From assembly GCA_964570785.1 (NCBI GenBank), contig CAZMZG010000015.1:1-32810 (forward strand): 32,810 nucleotides of DNA. The letters are read 5' to 3'. How positions within the stretch are numbered: the stretch's first letter is position 1; the number at the start of each line of letters is the position of its first letter. This DNA comes from Thermatribacter sp964570785 (GTDB lineage: Bacteria; Atribacterota; Atribacteria; Atribacterales; Thermatribacteraceae). A model generated the notes under the pieces. That model was not told the DNA's origin. It worked only from the letters and a program-made list of their open reading frames with translations, and searched no databases. A program made the position numbers and the translations under genes. Of the stretch, positions 7,526-15,366 are shown in pieces.

Positions 7526-8425
7526 ATGTACCAGGTTCTGGCAGGCATTTTTATTCTTATTGGAATTGGCTTTCTGCTGCGCACCCTGCGGATCTTTGAG
7601 CTTGAAGCAGCTTTTCTTTTCAACCGCTTCGTACTTTACATCAGCTTTCCCTGTCTGGTTTACCGTTCTCTCTTTTATTCCTCTCCTCAAGCCTCGCTGT
7701 GGAAAATCCCGCCTCTTGGCTGGTCTATAGTGAGTCTTTCTTTCATAGCCAGCTTTTACATAGCCGGCAAGTCTTTCAAGTTAAGCGCCAAAAGTGCTGT
7801 TTCTTTTGCCATGGTCGCTGCTTTTGGGAACACCTCTTTTCTGGGTTATCCTTTTGTTACGGCTTTGTTGGGGGAGAAAGCTTTACCTCCGGCTATTTTT
7901 TTCGACCAGATGGCCAATTTTCTATCGGTATTCACAGTGGGAATTTTCTTCTGTATCAGTGTTACCGAAAGTAGGTTCTCTTGGAAACAGCTTTTCCAAA
8001 TTTTAAAATTTCCACCATTTATAGCCTTTTTGCTTGCTCTGGTTACCAGAGAGCTGGGTACCTTACCTCACTTAATTGAAGAAACCATCAACCGTCTGGC
8101 TGAAGTAACCGTTCCTCTGACCATGGTAGCCATAGGCATTTCCCTTTCCCCTCAAAACCTTCGTGGTCACCTGAAACCGCTTTTCGGAGCGGCTCTGATA
8201 AAACTTTTCTTTCTCCCTCTGGTCACCCTTGGGGTATCCCAACTGTTCTCCTTTTCACCCCTTGAGCGAGGAGCCCTAGTCATGGAAAGTGCCATGCCCA
8301 CCCTCATGACTTCCTACATCATAGCCTCCCTGTATCGCCTTGACGCCCAGTTGGTATCAAGCGGCATCGTTTTAACTACCTTGCTTGCTTTGGGCACTTT
8401 GCCCCTCTGGGGCCTGCTCTTTTGA
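7526..8425 (+). CDS. AEC (auxin efflux carrier)-family permease
   Basis: 299-aa very hydrophobic protein with about ten membrane segments. It has the AEC-family layout: a first helix pair, the FPCLVYRSLF segment, the AFGNTSFLGYPF motif in the fourth to fifth helices, and a C-terminal half containing VPLTMVAIGISL and MESAMPTLMTSYIIA. Bacterial members export or exchange malate, malonate or related organic acids. It follows the FAH gene by 2 nt, so it may move that pathway's substrate. The last 54 nt overlap the convergent DUF3084 gene tail to tail. Confidence 0.85.
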   Translation: MYQVLAGIFILIGIGFLLRTLRIFELEAAFLFNRFVLYISFPCLVYRSLFYSSPQASLWKIPPLGWSIVSLSFIASFYIAGKSFKLSAKSAVSFAMVAAFGNTSFLGYPFVTALLGEKALPPAIFFDQMANFLSVFTVGIFFCISVTESRFSWKQLFQILKFPPFIAFLLALVTRELGTLPHLIEETINRLAEVTVPLTMVAIGISLSPQNLRGHLKPLFGAALIKLFFLPLVTLGVSQLFSFSPLERGALVMESAMPTLMTSYIIASLYRLDAQLVSSGIVLTTLLALGTLPLWGLLF

Positions 8426-9541
8426 AATTTCCAGATGCACTCGCAGGGGACCAGCAGTAAACACGTCTTCTTCAGCTATAGCACAAAGTATTATCTTCCC
8501 CCGGGCTCCTTCAAGCTCCTGAAAAACTTCAGTCAAGTTGCTGGCCGAGATGGCTCCCACCTTGCCCTCCTGGGGGAGAATGCCCTTCTTGAGACCAACC
8601 GCATTTAGCTCTCGCAATATTTTCCCCAGAAGGGCATCAACGTTAGTTCCATCATCTATGATTAACTCTGTTTGATAGACAATCTCTCCCCGCGAGAAAA
8701 TCTTCCGATTCTCATCCACATACATGCGGGCGATCACCGGTTCTCCTTGTAAACTGTTTATAGCTGCAACCAACCTGACTACCACATCATTAGAAGCATT
8801 ACAAATTTTATCTACAGCCTGACGAAAATCCTCTTCCGGAACAAAAACAGCCTGTCCGGTTTCCGAGTGGCGACCCGCACCCTTCTGCAGAGCGAGCTGA
8901 TCTCCTTTGCGGATCACAGCAAGCAATGCTTCTTGAGCCTTTTTCTCGCTCATTCCACCTGGTAATATGGCCCGTAAGATTTCCTCATCGTCCTGAAAAA
9001 CGATCCTCCCCTGACGTATAGCCACTATGCTGGAGCGAAGTCGGGCCAGTTCCGCCCGGAGAGAGGTTAATTCCTGCTGCAGTTCGTCTCTTTGTCGTTC
9101 AAGTTGAGTTACTGTTTCCCCGAGCAATCGGGCTTGCTCTTCCAGGGCAACCTTGGTATTCTGTAACTCCCTCTCCTTGGCTTCCAATTCCTGAACTCTT
9201 GACTGGTAATCTTCGAGTTGCTTTTTGGTGTTTTCAAGCTCTAAGCTTCGGGTAATCACCCCCCGATTCAGTGAATCCAACCGTTCCCGCAACTCCTGCA
9301 TGCCAAAAAGGGCTGTCCGCACGTCCTCAGAAGCTGCACTCAAAACTAAAAGAGTAACTGTAGCAATCAATATGCCGGTAACGATACTTACCAAAAAAGC
9401 AGTGTAACGGGGTCGCAATTTAAAAAGGGAAAGTTTTTTCCTGCCGATGCGACGTCCCAAAAAATCACCCACATAAGCGATAATTCCACTGAGTAAAATT
9501 ATGGAAAGAATCAAAAGAAAGCTGGAAAAAGAACCTTTCAC
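8372..9541 (-). CDS. DUF3084-family coiled-coil membrane protein
   Basis: 389 aa. Two membrane segments lie near the N terminus (about residues 7-25 and 47-68), separated by a basic GRRIGRKKLSLFKLRPR stretch. A long coiled coil rich in Glu, Leu and Gln follows (about 80-175), then a globular C-terminal domain with RILPGG-like and EPVIARMYVDE segments. This is the DUF3084 arrangement; no function is established. The start is GTG at 9541, with AAAGGAG 9 nt upstream, 5 nt after the LptF/G gene. Being last in the lpt run suggests an envelope role, which is inference. Confidence 0.8.
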   Translation of the reverse strand: MKGSFSSFLLILSIILLSGIIAYVGDFLGRRIGRKKLSLFKLRPRYTAFLVSIVTGILIATVTLLVLSAASEDVRTALFGMQELRERLDSLNRGVITRSLELENTKKQLEDYQSRVQELEAKERELQNTKVALEEQARLLGETVTQLERQRDELQQELTSLRAELARLRSSIVAIRQGRIVFQDDEEILRAILPGGMSEKKAQEALLAVIRKGDQLALQKGAGRHSETGQAVFVPEEDFRQAVDKICNASNDVVVRLVAAINSLQGEPVIARMYVDENRKIFSRGEIVYQTELIIDDGTNVDALLGKILRELNAVGLKKGILPQEGKVGAISASNLTEVFQELEGARGKIILCAIAEEDVFTAGPLRVHLEISKEQAPEGQSAQSKQGS

Positions 9542-9546
9542 AGAGG

Positions 9547-10632
9547 CTAACTCCTTTCTTTGGAGAAAATGAGCAAAAAGCCAACAATCCCTCCTACCAG
9601 GTTACTAAACCAAGCGCCTGTAAAGGGACCCAAAATCCTTCCTTCAGCAAGAACACCGGTCACTGAAAAAAGAACGTAATATCCAAAAACCACCAGGATG
9701 CTCACTCCAATGCCTACTCCCTTGCCCGAACGGGGTGAAATAATCCCCAGGGGAACTCCCAGCAAGACAAAAACAATACTTGCAAAAGGGATGGCCGTCT
9801 TCTGCCACAGAATCAGTTCCAGGCGAGTTGTATCTTTGTTGTGTGCGCTTTCCCTTTCAATGTGGCCCTTGAGTTGAGCCAAGCTCATCTCTCGGGGATT
9901 TTTCTGCTGCTGAAGCGTTTCCCGCAACCCCTGTTGAGCAGCTATTTCCTCTTTCTCAAAACGGACAATTCTCCTAACCTCACCCCCGGGACCCATTTCA
10001 TAAAGAATCCCTTTCCGAAAAACCCACTTACCTTCCTGGTTGGTAGCTTCCTGGGCATTGATAATACGCAAAATGCCTTCTTTACCATATTCCTGCACGG
10101 TAACTCCGATGAGTACTCCTTTGCGAGAGTCAACCTGACGCACATAGAAAATGCGCTCCACGCCCTCCCCGGCCTCTTCCCGAAAAAAAGTATTCTCCTG
10201 AAAAAGTAAACCAGTAAGCGAAGTACCCTCAGTAAGTTGCATTAGCTTTTCCGAAGACATGGGAACAAAAACTTCCTGAACCAGAATGGTAACCGAACAG
10301 GCCCAAATCGAAAAAATCAGAAAAGGAATTGTGAATCTGAAATAGCTCACTCCCGAAGCCCTGAGAGCGATAACCTCGCTGTCCGAGGAAAGACGGCTGG
10401 TGGTCAAAATGGATCCCAGAAGTACAGCCATGGGAATTATGTAAACCAGGAAAGAAGGAATATTCCAGAGAAAAATCTGAACCACCCGAACCAGGGAGAG
10501 GCCACTTTTCAACCATAAACTGGTTAGGCGATAAATAAGGTCTGAAGCTGTCAAAATAGAAAGAAAAAGACCAATGCCAAAAACAAAATTAACGACCAGC
10601 TGTTTGAGTATATACCTATCAAGAGTTTTCAT
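9547..10632 (-). CDS. LptF/LptG-family LPS export permease
   Basis: 361-aa YjgP/YjgQ-family protein forming the membrane part of the LptB2FG transporter, which extracts lipopolysaccharide from the inner membrane. It begins MKTLDRYILKQL like family members. It has an N-terminal set of helices, a periplasmic beta-jellyroll domain (about 130-260) and a C-terminal set with PFASIVFVLLGVPLGI. Only one LptF/G gene is in the window, so either it acts as a homodimer or its partner is elsewhere; LptF and LptG cannot be told apart here. It starts 3 nt after lptB without a clear Shine-Dalgarno sequence, implying coupling. Confidence 0.9.
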   Translation of the reverse strand: MKTLDRYILKQLVVNFVFGIGLFLSILTASDLIYRLTSLWLKSGLSLVRVVQIFLWNIPSFLVYIIPMAVLLGSILTTSRLSSDSEVIALRASGVSYFRFTIPFLIFSIWACSVTILVQEVFVPMSSEKLMQLTEGTSLTGLLFQENTFFREEAGEGVERIFYVRQVDSRKGVLIGVTVQEYGKEGILRIINAQEATNQEGKWVFRKGILYEMGPGGEVRRIVRFEKEEIAAQQGLRETLQQQKNPREMSLAQLKGHIERESAHNKDTTRLELILWQKTAIPFASIVFVLLGVPLGIISPRSGKGVGIGVSILVVFGYYVLFSVTGVLAEGRILGPFTGAWFSNLVGGIVGFLLIFSKERS

Positions 10633-10635
10633 GCT

Positions 10636-11388
10636 TTAAAGGTTAAACCGTTCTCCCAGATAGTACTTTCGACTCAGGTCAGATTGAAGTATTTCCTCAG
10701 GAGAACCAGCAACCAGAATTTTGCCCTCAAACATAATATAGGCGCGATCGGTTATGGCCAGGGTCTCCCGCACTGCGTGGTCGGTGATGAGAACTCCTAT
10801 TTCTTTTTGAGCCAGATAGCGTATAATGTGTTGAATTTCCTCAACTGCAATAGGATCAATACCGGTAAAAGGTTCGTCAAGGAGAATAAAAGAGGGTTCT
10901 GCAGCCAGAGCTCTGGCAATTTCCAGTCTTCTCCGCTCTCCTCCTGAAAGGAGGTTTGCTGATGACAGAGCAAGATGAGCAATGCCAAATTCCTCCAAGA
11001 GAGCATCCCTTCTTTTGCGAACTTCATGGTGCGACAAGCCCTGCATCTCAAGCACCAGATCCAGGTTCTCCCTGACTCTCAACTTCCTAAAAACAGAAGG
11101 TTCCTGTGGTAAATAACCGATACCCATTCTGGCTCGAACATACATAGGCACGCCATTCAGGGCATAGTCATCCAGAAAAACCCGCCCCTCTGTAGGGCGG
11201 ACAAGTCCCACAATCATGTAGAAAGTGGTGGTTTTGCCAGCACCGTTGGGACCCAGAAGACCCACTACTTCGCCCCTTTTTACCTCTACATCGACACCGT
11301 CAACCACTCTTTTTCGGTTATATTCTTTAATTAACCCCTCACCACGCAGTACCTTCCACTCTCGTTGCAAAATTCCGTTTTCTATCAT
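10636..11388 (-). CDS. lptB: LptB, LPS export ATPase
   Basis: 250-aa ABC ATPase. Walker A GPNGAGKTTTFYMIVGL, Q-loop GIGYLPQEPSVFRKL, signature LLSGGERRRLEIARAL, Walker B FILLDEPFTGIDP and the switch His in LITDHAVRET are all intact. The TTTFYMIVGLV stretch and GIGYLPQE are specific to LptB among ABC ATPases. About ten extra residues precede the usual LptB start, but the ATG at 11388 overlaps the lptA stop (ATGA) and no better start is visible. It powers LptF/G, encoded next. Confidence 0.95.
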   Translation of the reverse strand: MIENGILQREWKVLRGEGLIKEYNRKRVVDGVDVEVKRGEVVGLLGPNGAGKTTTFYMIVGLVRPTEGRVFLDDYALNGVPMYVRARMGIGYLPQEPSVFRKLRVRENLDLVLEMQGLSHHEVRKRRDALLEEFGIAHLALSSANLLSGGERRRLEIARALAAEPSFILLDEPFTGIDPIAVEEIQHIIRYLAQKEIGVLITDHAVRETLAITDRAYIMFEGKILVAGSPEEILQSDLSRKYYLGERFNL

Positions 11389-12098
11389 GGCTGAATATTA
11401 ATGGATACCTCTCCTTTAACCTGGATCTTGCGAGTTTCAGGATAGATAAGTATTTCATCACCAACCATAGAATGATTGCCCTTAACAATCCTTGCTCCAC
11501 CCAGAACACTTATAAAAGAAGCTCCTTCCTTGAAAACGGCCTTTTGAGCCTGACCTTCCCATCCTTCTCCAGAAAGATGCACCTCGGAAGCTGTCCAGGT
11601 TTTGTCCTGAAAAGAATAAATCAATTTTGCACATTTCAGGTCAAAAGGCTCCAATCCGAAACTAACCTCACCCTCAGCAATAAGTTGCCCTTTCTCAAAA
11701 TCAACCTGAACTTGGGGAGCCGTAAAAACAACTCCCTCCCCACTTCCCTCAACTCTTTCAAGCAAAAGCCGGTTTTCTTCTCCCCGGTAAAGAAGTTCCA
11801 AAGCTTTTACCCGATAAGTCCCCCAGGTAATGTTTATTTCGCCACTACTTTTTAGTTCCCGCTTTTCAGTATCAACTTCCAGCGCAGGACAATGTATGAC
11901 TACCCCTCCCCACTCTATAGTGGAAGCGCCGGGGGCCACAATCTTCCCGGTGTTTTCATCGTATTCCACAGAAGAGGTGTGTATGGTAATCTCTGAAAAT
12001 CCTTCCTGAGCCGTAACAGGCAAGAAGAAACCAGCAAGCAACACCAAACAAAAGCAAAAAGCAGCTCTTGAGAGAAATTTACTTAGCCAGCTTAACAT
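11385..12098 (-). CDS. lptA: LptA/OstA-like periplasmic LPS transport protein
   Basis: 237 aa with an N-terminal signal peptide (hydrophobic stretch ending PVTAQ) and repeated beta-jellyroll strands of OstA type: ALEVDTEKRELKSSGEINI, VQVDFEKGQLIAEGEV and DEILIYPETRKIQVKGEV. LptA forms the periplasmic bridge that carries LPS from LptC to the outer-membrane LptD. It overlaps the end of lptC by 20 nt and the start of lptB by 4 nt. It is somewhat longer than E. coli LptA, with one more jellyroll repeat unit than a minimal LptA. Confidence 0.85.
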   Translation of the reverse strand: MLSWLSKFLSRAAFCFCLVLLAGFFLPVTAQEGFSEITIHTSSVEYDENTGKIVAPGASTIEWGGVVIHCPALEVDTEKRELKSSGEINITWGTYRVKALELLYRGEENRLLLERVEGSGEGVVFTAPQVQVDFEKGQLIAEGEVSFGLEPFDLKCAKLIYSFQDKTWTASEVHLSGEGWEGQAQKAVFKEGASFISVLGGARIVKGNHSMVGDEILIYPETRKIQVKGEVSINIQP

Positions 12099-12642
12099 TC
12101 ACCACCACATCCCCACTGACATGTAGCTTACCCCTCCCAAGCTCGTAAACAATTTTATCACCACTCAAACCTACTTTTTGGTCTCTAAAAGTCGCTTCTT
12201 CCAGTATACACTTCTTCCCCTCAGCAATCCACTGCAGGAGCTCACCACGAAGAAACCTCCCGCCGCCGGTCTCCTGCATGTTAACCTCCCAGAACACCGC
12301 ATCACCACTTTCCAGGGATACCTTGCCCCGGGAGGCTGCAAAACTGTAAAGTGGCTTCTCATCGCGGAAGAAATAACCCGCTATATCATTCAGCTCAACC
12401 TCTGCATCTTTCTGGCTGATTAATTTTGCTCTTAAGCTCCACTCCTTGCCCTCATCACCCAGGTGAATGATTTCGGTTTCCTGAAGTTCTACCACTGGCT
12501 GAGGGGCTTGTAGCAAAAGCACATCATTTTCCGCCGGAGGCTCCTCAACCGGAACAACCCACCAGAAGAAAACGCAAAAAACAAGAAGTACCGCTGAAGA
12601 GAGACCCCAGAAACAAGTATCAACAAACGGCTCAATCCGCAT
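12079..12642 (-). CDS. lptC: LptC-like LPS export protein
   Basis: 187 aa with one N-terminal membrane anchor (about residues 12-30) and a periplasmic jellyroll: EWSLRAKLISQKDAEVELNDI, then YSFAASRGKVSLESGDAVF and GDKIVYELGRGKLHVSGDVVV. This is the LptC fold and the usual gene position before lptA. LptC hands LPS from LptFG to LptA. The ATG at 12642 overlaps the thioredoxin gene by 11 nt. Confidence 0.85.
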   Translation of the reverse strand: MRIEPFVDTCFWGLSSAVLLVFCVFFWWVVPVEEPPAENDVLLLQAPQPVVELQETEIIHLGDEGKEWSLRAKLISQKDAEVELNDIAGYFFRDEKPLYSFAASRGKVSLESGDAVFWEVNMQETGGGRFLRGELLQWIAEGKKCILEEATFRDQKVGLSGDKIVYELGRGKLHVSGDVVVNVKLAK

Positions 12643-13408
12643 GCAACATAAAGTAAACTCTCTTAAAACCCTGAAGAGCCATTTCCTTACACAGCTTCAG
12701 ACTCTGCCGATTATCTCCAGCCAGGACGAGATAGATCTTCGATTTGTCAAGTTTCGAAAGCTCAAGCGGAGAGTTGTTAAAAGAAAAATATTCGACTCCC
12801 TGCTTTTCTGAAAAAGGGTTGGATGAATTCTTTCGCACATCCAAGACCACGACCTGCTGGTTCAACTTCAAAAGATTCTGAACCTCGGCTTCCCTCAAAC
12901 CTCTATACCAGAGTATGCTGTTCAATTTGTTCCTCAAGACTTTCTCGTTGGTTGCTCCTATAACCAGATCTGCAATTTCTCCTCTGGGATTCACAAAAAA
13001 AGCAGTGGGAACACCCATCACCGTGTATTCCATAAAAACTCGTCCTGTTTCGTCAAGAAGAATCGGAAAGTTGACACCCAGGCTGGAAACAAAGCCCTTA
13101 ACCCTTTCTGGGTTTTCTCTGGCTGCAATGCCAAACACCTTCAGGTCGGCCTTAAGGGCATACTCTTCGTAAAGCTTTTGCAAAATAGGCATTTCCAGTC
13201 TGCAGAAATGACAACTGGTAGAAAAGAAAACCAAAACTACTGGAGAACCTTTCAATTCGGAAAGGCTTACTTCCTCACCAGAGAGTGTTTTTAAATTAAA
13301 GGGAGCAGCTTCCTTAGCAACACCGGACGCTACCGGAAGAAACACTGCAAGAACAGCAAGGTACAAAATAACTGGAGCAAGCGTGACCAGGTAATTTCTT
13401 CTTTTCAT
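12632..13408 (-). CDS. TlpA/ResA-like thioredoxin fused to a rhodanese-like domain
   Basis: 258 aa from ATG at 13408, chosen because GGGAGG lies 8 nt upstream and a signal-anchor follows at once. The N-terminal part is a TlpA/ResA-type thioredoxin: APFNLKTLSGEEVSLSELKG, then STSCHFCRLEMP with the CxxC pair, and the cis-Pro loop GVPTAFFV. The C-terminal ~90 residues resemble a rhodanese domain (VVVLDVRKN; GFKRVYFM). The catalytic-loop position, normally Cys followed by residues ending in GNRS, reads LAGDNRQS, so the Cys is replaced by Ala. It probably acts in extracytoplasmic thiol chemistry, with the rhodanese part as an inactive binding domain. It lies 55 nt after csrA and overlaps lptC. Confidence 0.82.
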   Translation of the reverse strand: MKRRNYLVTLAPVILYLAVLAVFLPVASGVAKEAAPFNLKTLSGEEVSLSELKGSPVVLVFFSTSCHFCRLEMPILQKLYEEYALKADLKVFGIAARENPERVKGFVSSLGVNFPILLDETGRVFMEYTVMGVPTAFFVNPRGEIADLVIGATNEKVLRNKLNSILWYRGLREAEVQNLLKLNQQVVVLDVRKNSSNPFSEKQGVEYFSFNNSPLELSKLDKSKIYLVLAGDNRQSLKLCKEMALQGFKRVYFMLHAD

Positions 13409-13463
13409 GGAACAGACCTCCCGCATCAACTGGTTTTTCTCTTAAAACCTCTGGAGACAACAA

Positions 13464-13715
13464 TTATTTCCGCAGTAAATTCGACTTGCTTTCGGTGAAG
13501 ATTTTTTTGAAACTTTGTACTCTATCAGAAGAAGCAAAAACTGAGCTCCTGTTACCCTCGACCAGTGATTGATAAAGTTCTTCACGATAGATGGGAACAT
13601 CTGAAGGAGCAGTAATACCTATCTTCACCTTTCCCCTTTCGATACCAATAATTTTTATCTCGATATTGTCCCCAATACGAATGCTCTGGTCAACCTTCCG
13701 GCTGATTACCAACAT
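13464..13715 (-). CDS. csrA: CsrA, post-transcriptional regulator
   Basis: 83-aa RNA-binding protein that represses translation by binding GGA motifs near ribosome-binding sites, in flagellated bacteria mainly that of flagellin. The N terminus MLVISRKVDQSIRIGDNIEIKI and the GKVKIGITAPSDVPIYREELY region are highly diagnostic. About 20 extra residues follow the usual C-terminal helix. It directly follows fliW, whose product antagonises it; the pair forms the FliW-CsrA-flagellin switch. ATG at 13715. Confidence 0.95.
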   Translation of the reverse strand: MLVISRKVDQSIRIGDNIEIKIIGIERGKVKIGITAPSDVPIYREELYQSLVEGNRSSVFASSDRVQSFKKIFTESKSNLLRK

Positions 13716-13728
13716 TTAGGCACCTTTG

Positions 13729-14160
13729 CTAAGAAGTAGTATTAACGCCCTCCAGCTTTAAGATGTGACGCAAACTGTAAGGGCTTCCCTCAAGAACAAC
13801 CTGTTTACCAATCTTTAACCCACAGTTTATCACAATTGGTGCCAGAAGGTTAACCCCTATTTCTTGAGAAGAAAGGATATTCATCATAGCCAGGACTATA
13901 ACTTCTCGATGCGAAGTGATACCCAGTGCCTGGCATTCAGTACTGGAAAGCTCGATTTCGTAGTCAGGAAAATAGAGGAAAGGGTCGCAGAGAGCAAAAA
14001 CTATGTTTTCTTCTTCCACGCTCTGCAACCAGAAAAACCCCTTCTCTTCAAGCAAAACAAAACGTTTCAGGTGTTCAAAACCGGGAAGACCCCAGGGGAA
14101 AAAGAGGATTTTATCTTCTTCAACTTCCAGCTCACCAAAATAAACAGTCTTAATTTGCAT
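13729..14160 (-). CDS. fliW: FliW, flagellar assembly factor and CsrA antagonist
   Basis: About 143 aa from ATG at 14160 (MQIKTVYFGELEVEE). This start gives AGGAG 9 nt upstream and the canonical FliW beginning; two earlier in-frame codons are poorly spaced or overlap flgL. ILFFPWGLPGFEHLKRFVLL and the FALCDPFLYFPDYEI segment are family hallmarks, and the C-terminal LLAPIVIN and QVVLEGSPYSLRH match too. FliW binds flagellin and CsrA alternately, tying flagellin translation to export. Neighbours flgL upstream and csrA downstream are the Bacillus-type order. Confidence 0.95.
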   Translation of the reverse strand: MQIKTVYFGELEVEEDKILFFPWGLPGFEHLKRFVLLEEKGFFWLQSVEEENIVFALCDPFLYFPDYEIELSSTECQALGITSHREVIVLAMMNILSSQEIGVNLLAPIVINCGLKIGKQVVLEGSPYSLRHILKLEGVNTTS

Positions 14161-14173
14161 CTTCATTCGCTCC

Positions 14174-15349
14174 TCAACGAAGAAAGTCAAGAAGGGTTGG
14201 CTGGGTCACCTGGGCGGCTGCAGCAAGAGCCATCTGATAAACATTTTGATTTTCTTTGAGCTGCATGACTACCTCCGCAACATCAATATCTTCATTAGAA
14301 GACAGCAAAGTTTTAAAATTAAGTGAGAAGTCTTCAAAGCGGTTAAGGGCATTCTCGAGGCGCTGGATCTTGGCCCCCACCTGAGCACGTATGCCCAGAA
14401 GGTCATTTAGCCCCTGGTCTATCCTCGCTATGTCTTCTTCCACCAGCTGGGGTTGGTCGTTCTTTAAATGTTCTACCAGATCTTTTACCACCTTAAGTAT
14501 GCCTTCGGCCTCGGAAGAGTTTTGAATGTTTCCTCCTGCATCAAGAACTCCCCAATCTTGCAGTGGTGTACCATTTATGTCAGAAAGAACCAGCGCGCTT
14601 TCAGTACGGGAACGCAAAACAAGAGTTGACCCCTCAGCCACAGCGTAAGCAGTGGAACGCAGAGCAGGCTCATTGTTAATGGCATTGACTACATCCTGCA
14701 GGGTGGTCATAGTAGCATCAATGGTGATAACCGTTCCATTAATGCTGAACTGATCGCCCGGATTAAGAGTGATTGGGTTGGAGCTTCGGACTTCAAAACC
14801 CCTGAAGAAAACCTCATCTCCTGGAAAACTAATATCGATAACTGTTCTGGATTCTATTTCTCTGATCAGGGAGTTGGAATCTCCCAGATAAACGAGCTGC
14901 TCCCCTCGCATTTCAAAAGGGGGCTCGGTAAGGCGCGTTCCCGCAAAAAGGTAGCGGTCAGCATAAGAAATATTGCCGATAGAAATAAGCTCTTCAAGCT
15001 GCTTCTCGACTTCCTCAGCTATAATAACCCTATCTTTGGCAGTTAAAGAACCATTGGCTCCTTGCAAAGCAAGGGTGCGTATTTCTTGAATTACCCCGCT
15101 TGCTGAACCCAGACTCTCATCTATCAGACTTAACCAGTTATTGGCGTCTTCAATGTTAGAGCGAAACTGTTCCAGTTTGCTAATAGAGGTTTTCAGACTC
15201 AATATGCTATTGATCCTAACGGGGTTATCAGAGGGCCTACGCACCGCCTTGCCCGAAGATAAGATATCCTCTATCCTGACCATTCTTTCCAGAATATTAT
15301 TAAGATTTTGCATCACCCGATCACTGAGAACTCTCTGAGTCACCCGCAC
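14174..15349 (-). CDS. flgL: FlgL, hook-filament junction protein
   Basis: 391-aa flagellin-like junction protein (HAP3). The N-terminal D0/D1 helix reads MRVTQRVLSDRVMQNLNN, then GKAVRRPSDNPVRIN, typical of FlgL/flagellin. The C-terminal D0 helix (DIDVAEVVMQLKENQNVYQMALAAAAQV) pairs with it. The GTG start at 15349 gives the conserved MR-V/I-T beginning; AAAGG lies very close upstream, and a second GTG two codons later is possible. It lies 17 nt after flgK and would be exported with the help of FlgN. Confidence 0.95.
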   Translation of the reverse strand: MRVTQRVLSDRVMQNLNNILERMVRIEDILSSGKAVRRPSDNPVRINSILSLKTSISKLEQFRSNIEDANNWLSLIDESLGSASGVIQEIRTLALQGANGSLTAKDRVIIAEEVEKQLEELISIGNISYADRYLFAGTRLTEPPFEMRGEQLVYLGDSNSLIREIESRTVIDISFPGDEVFFRGFEVRSSNPITLNPGDQFSINGTVITIDATMTTLQDVVNAINNEPALRSTAYAVAEGSTLVLRSRTESALVLSDINGTPLQDWGVLDAGGNIQNSSEAEGILKVVKDLVEHLKNDQPQLVEEDIARIDQGLNDLLGIRAQVGAKIQRLENALNRFEDFSLNFKTLLSSNEDIDVAEVVMQLKENQNVYQMALAAAAQVTQPTLLDFLR

Positions 15350-15366
15350 TGACCTTTACCCCCATC

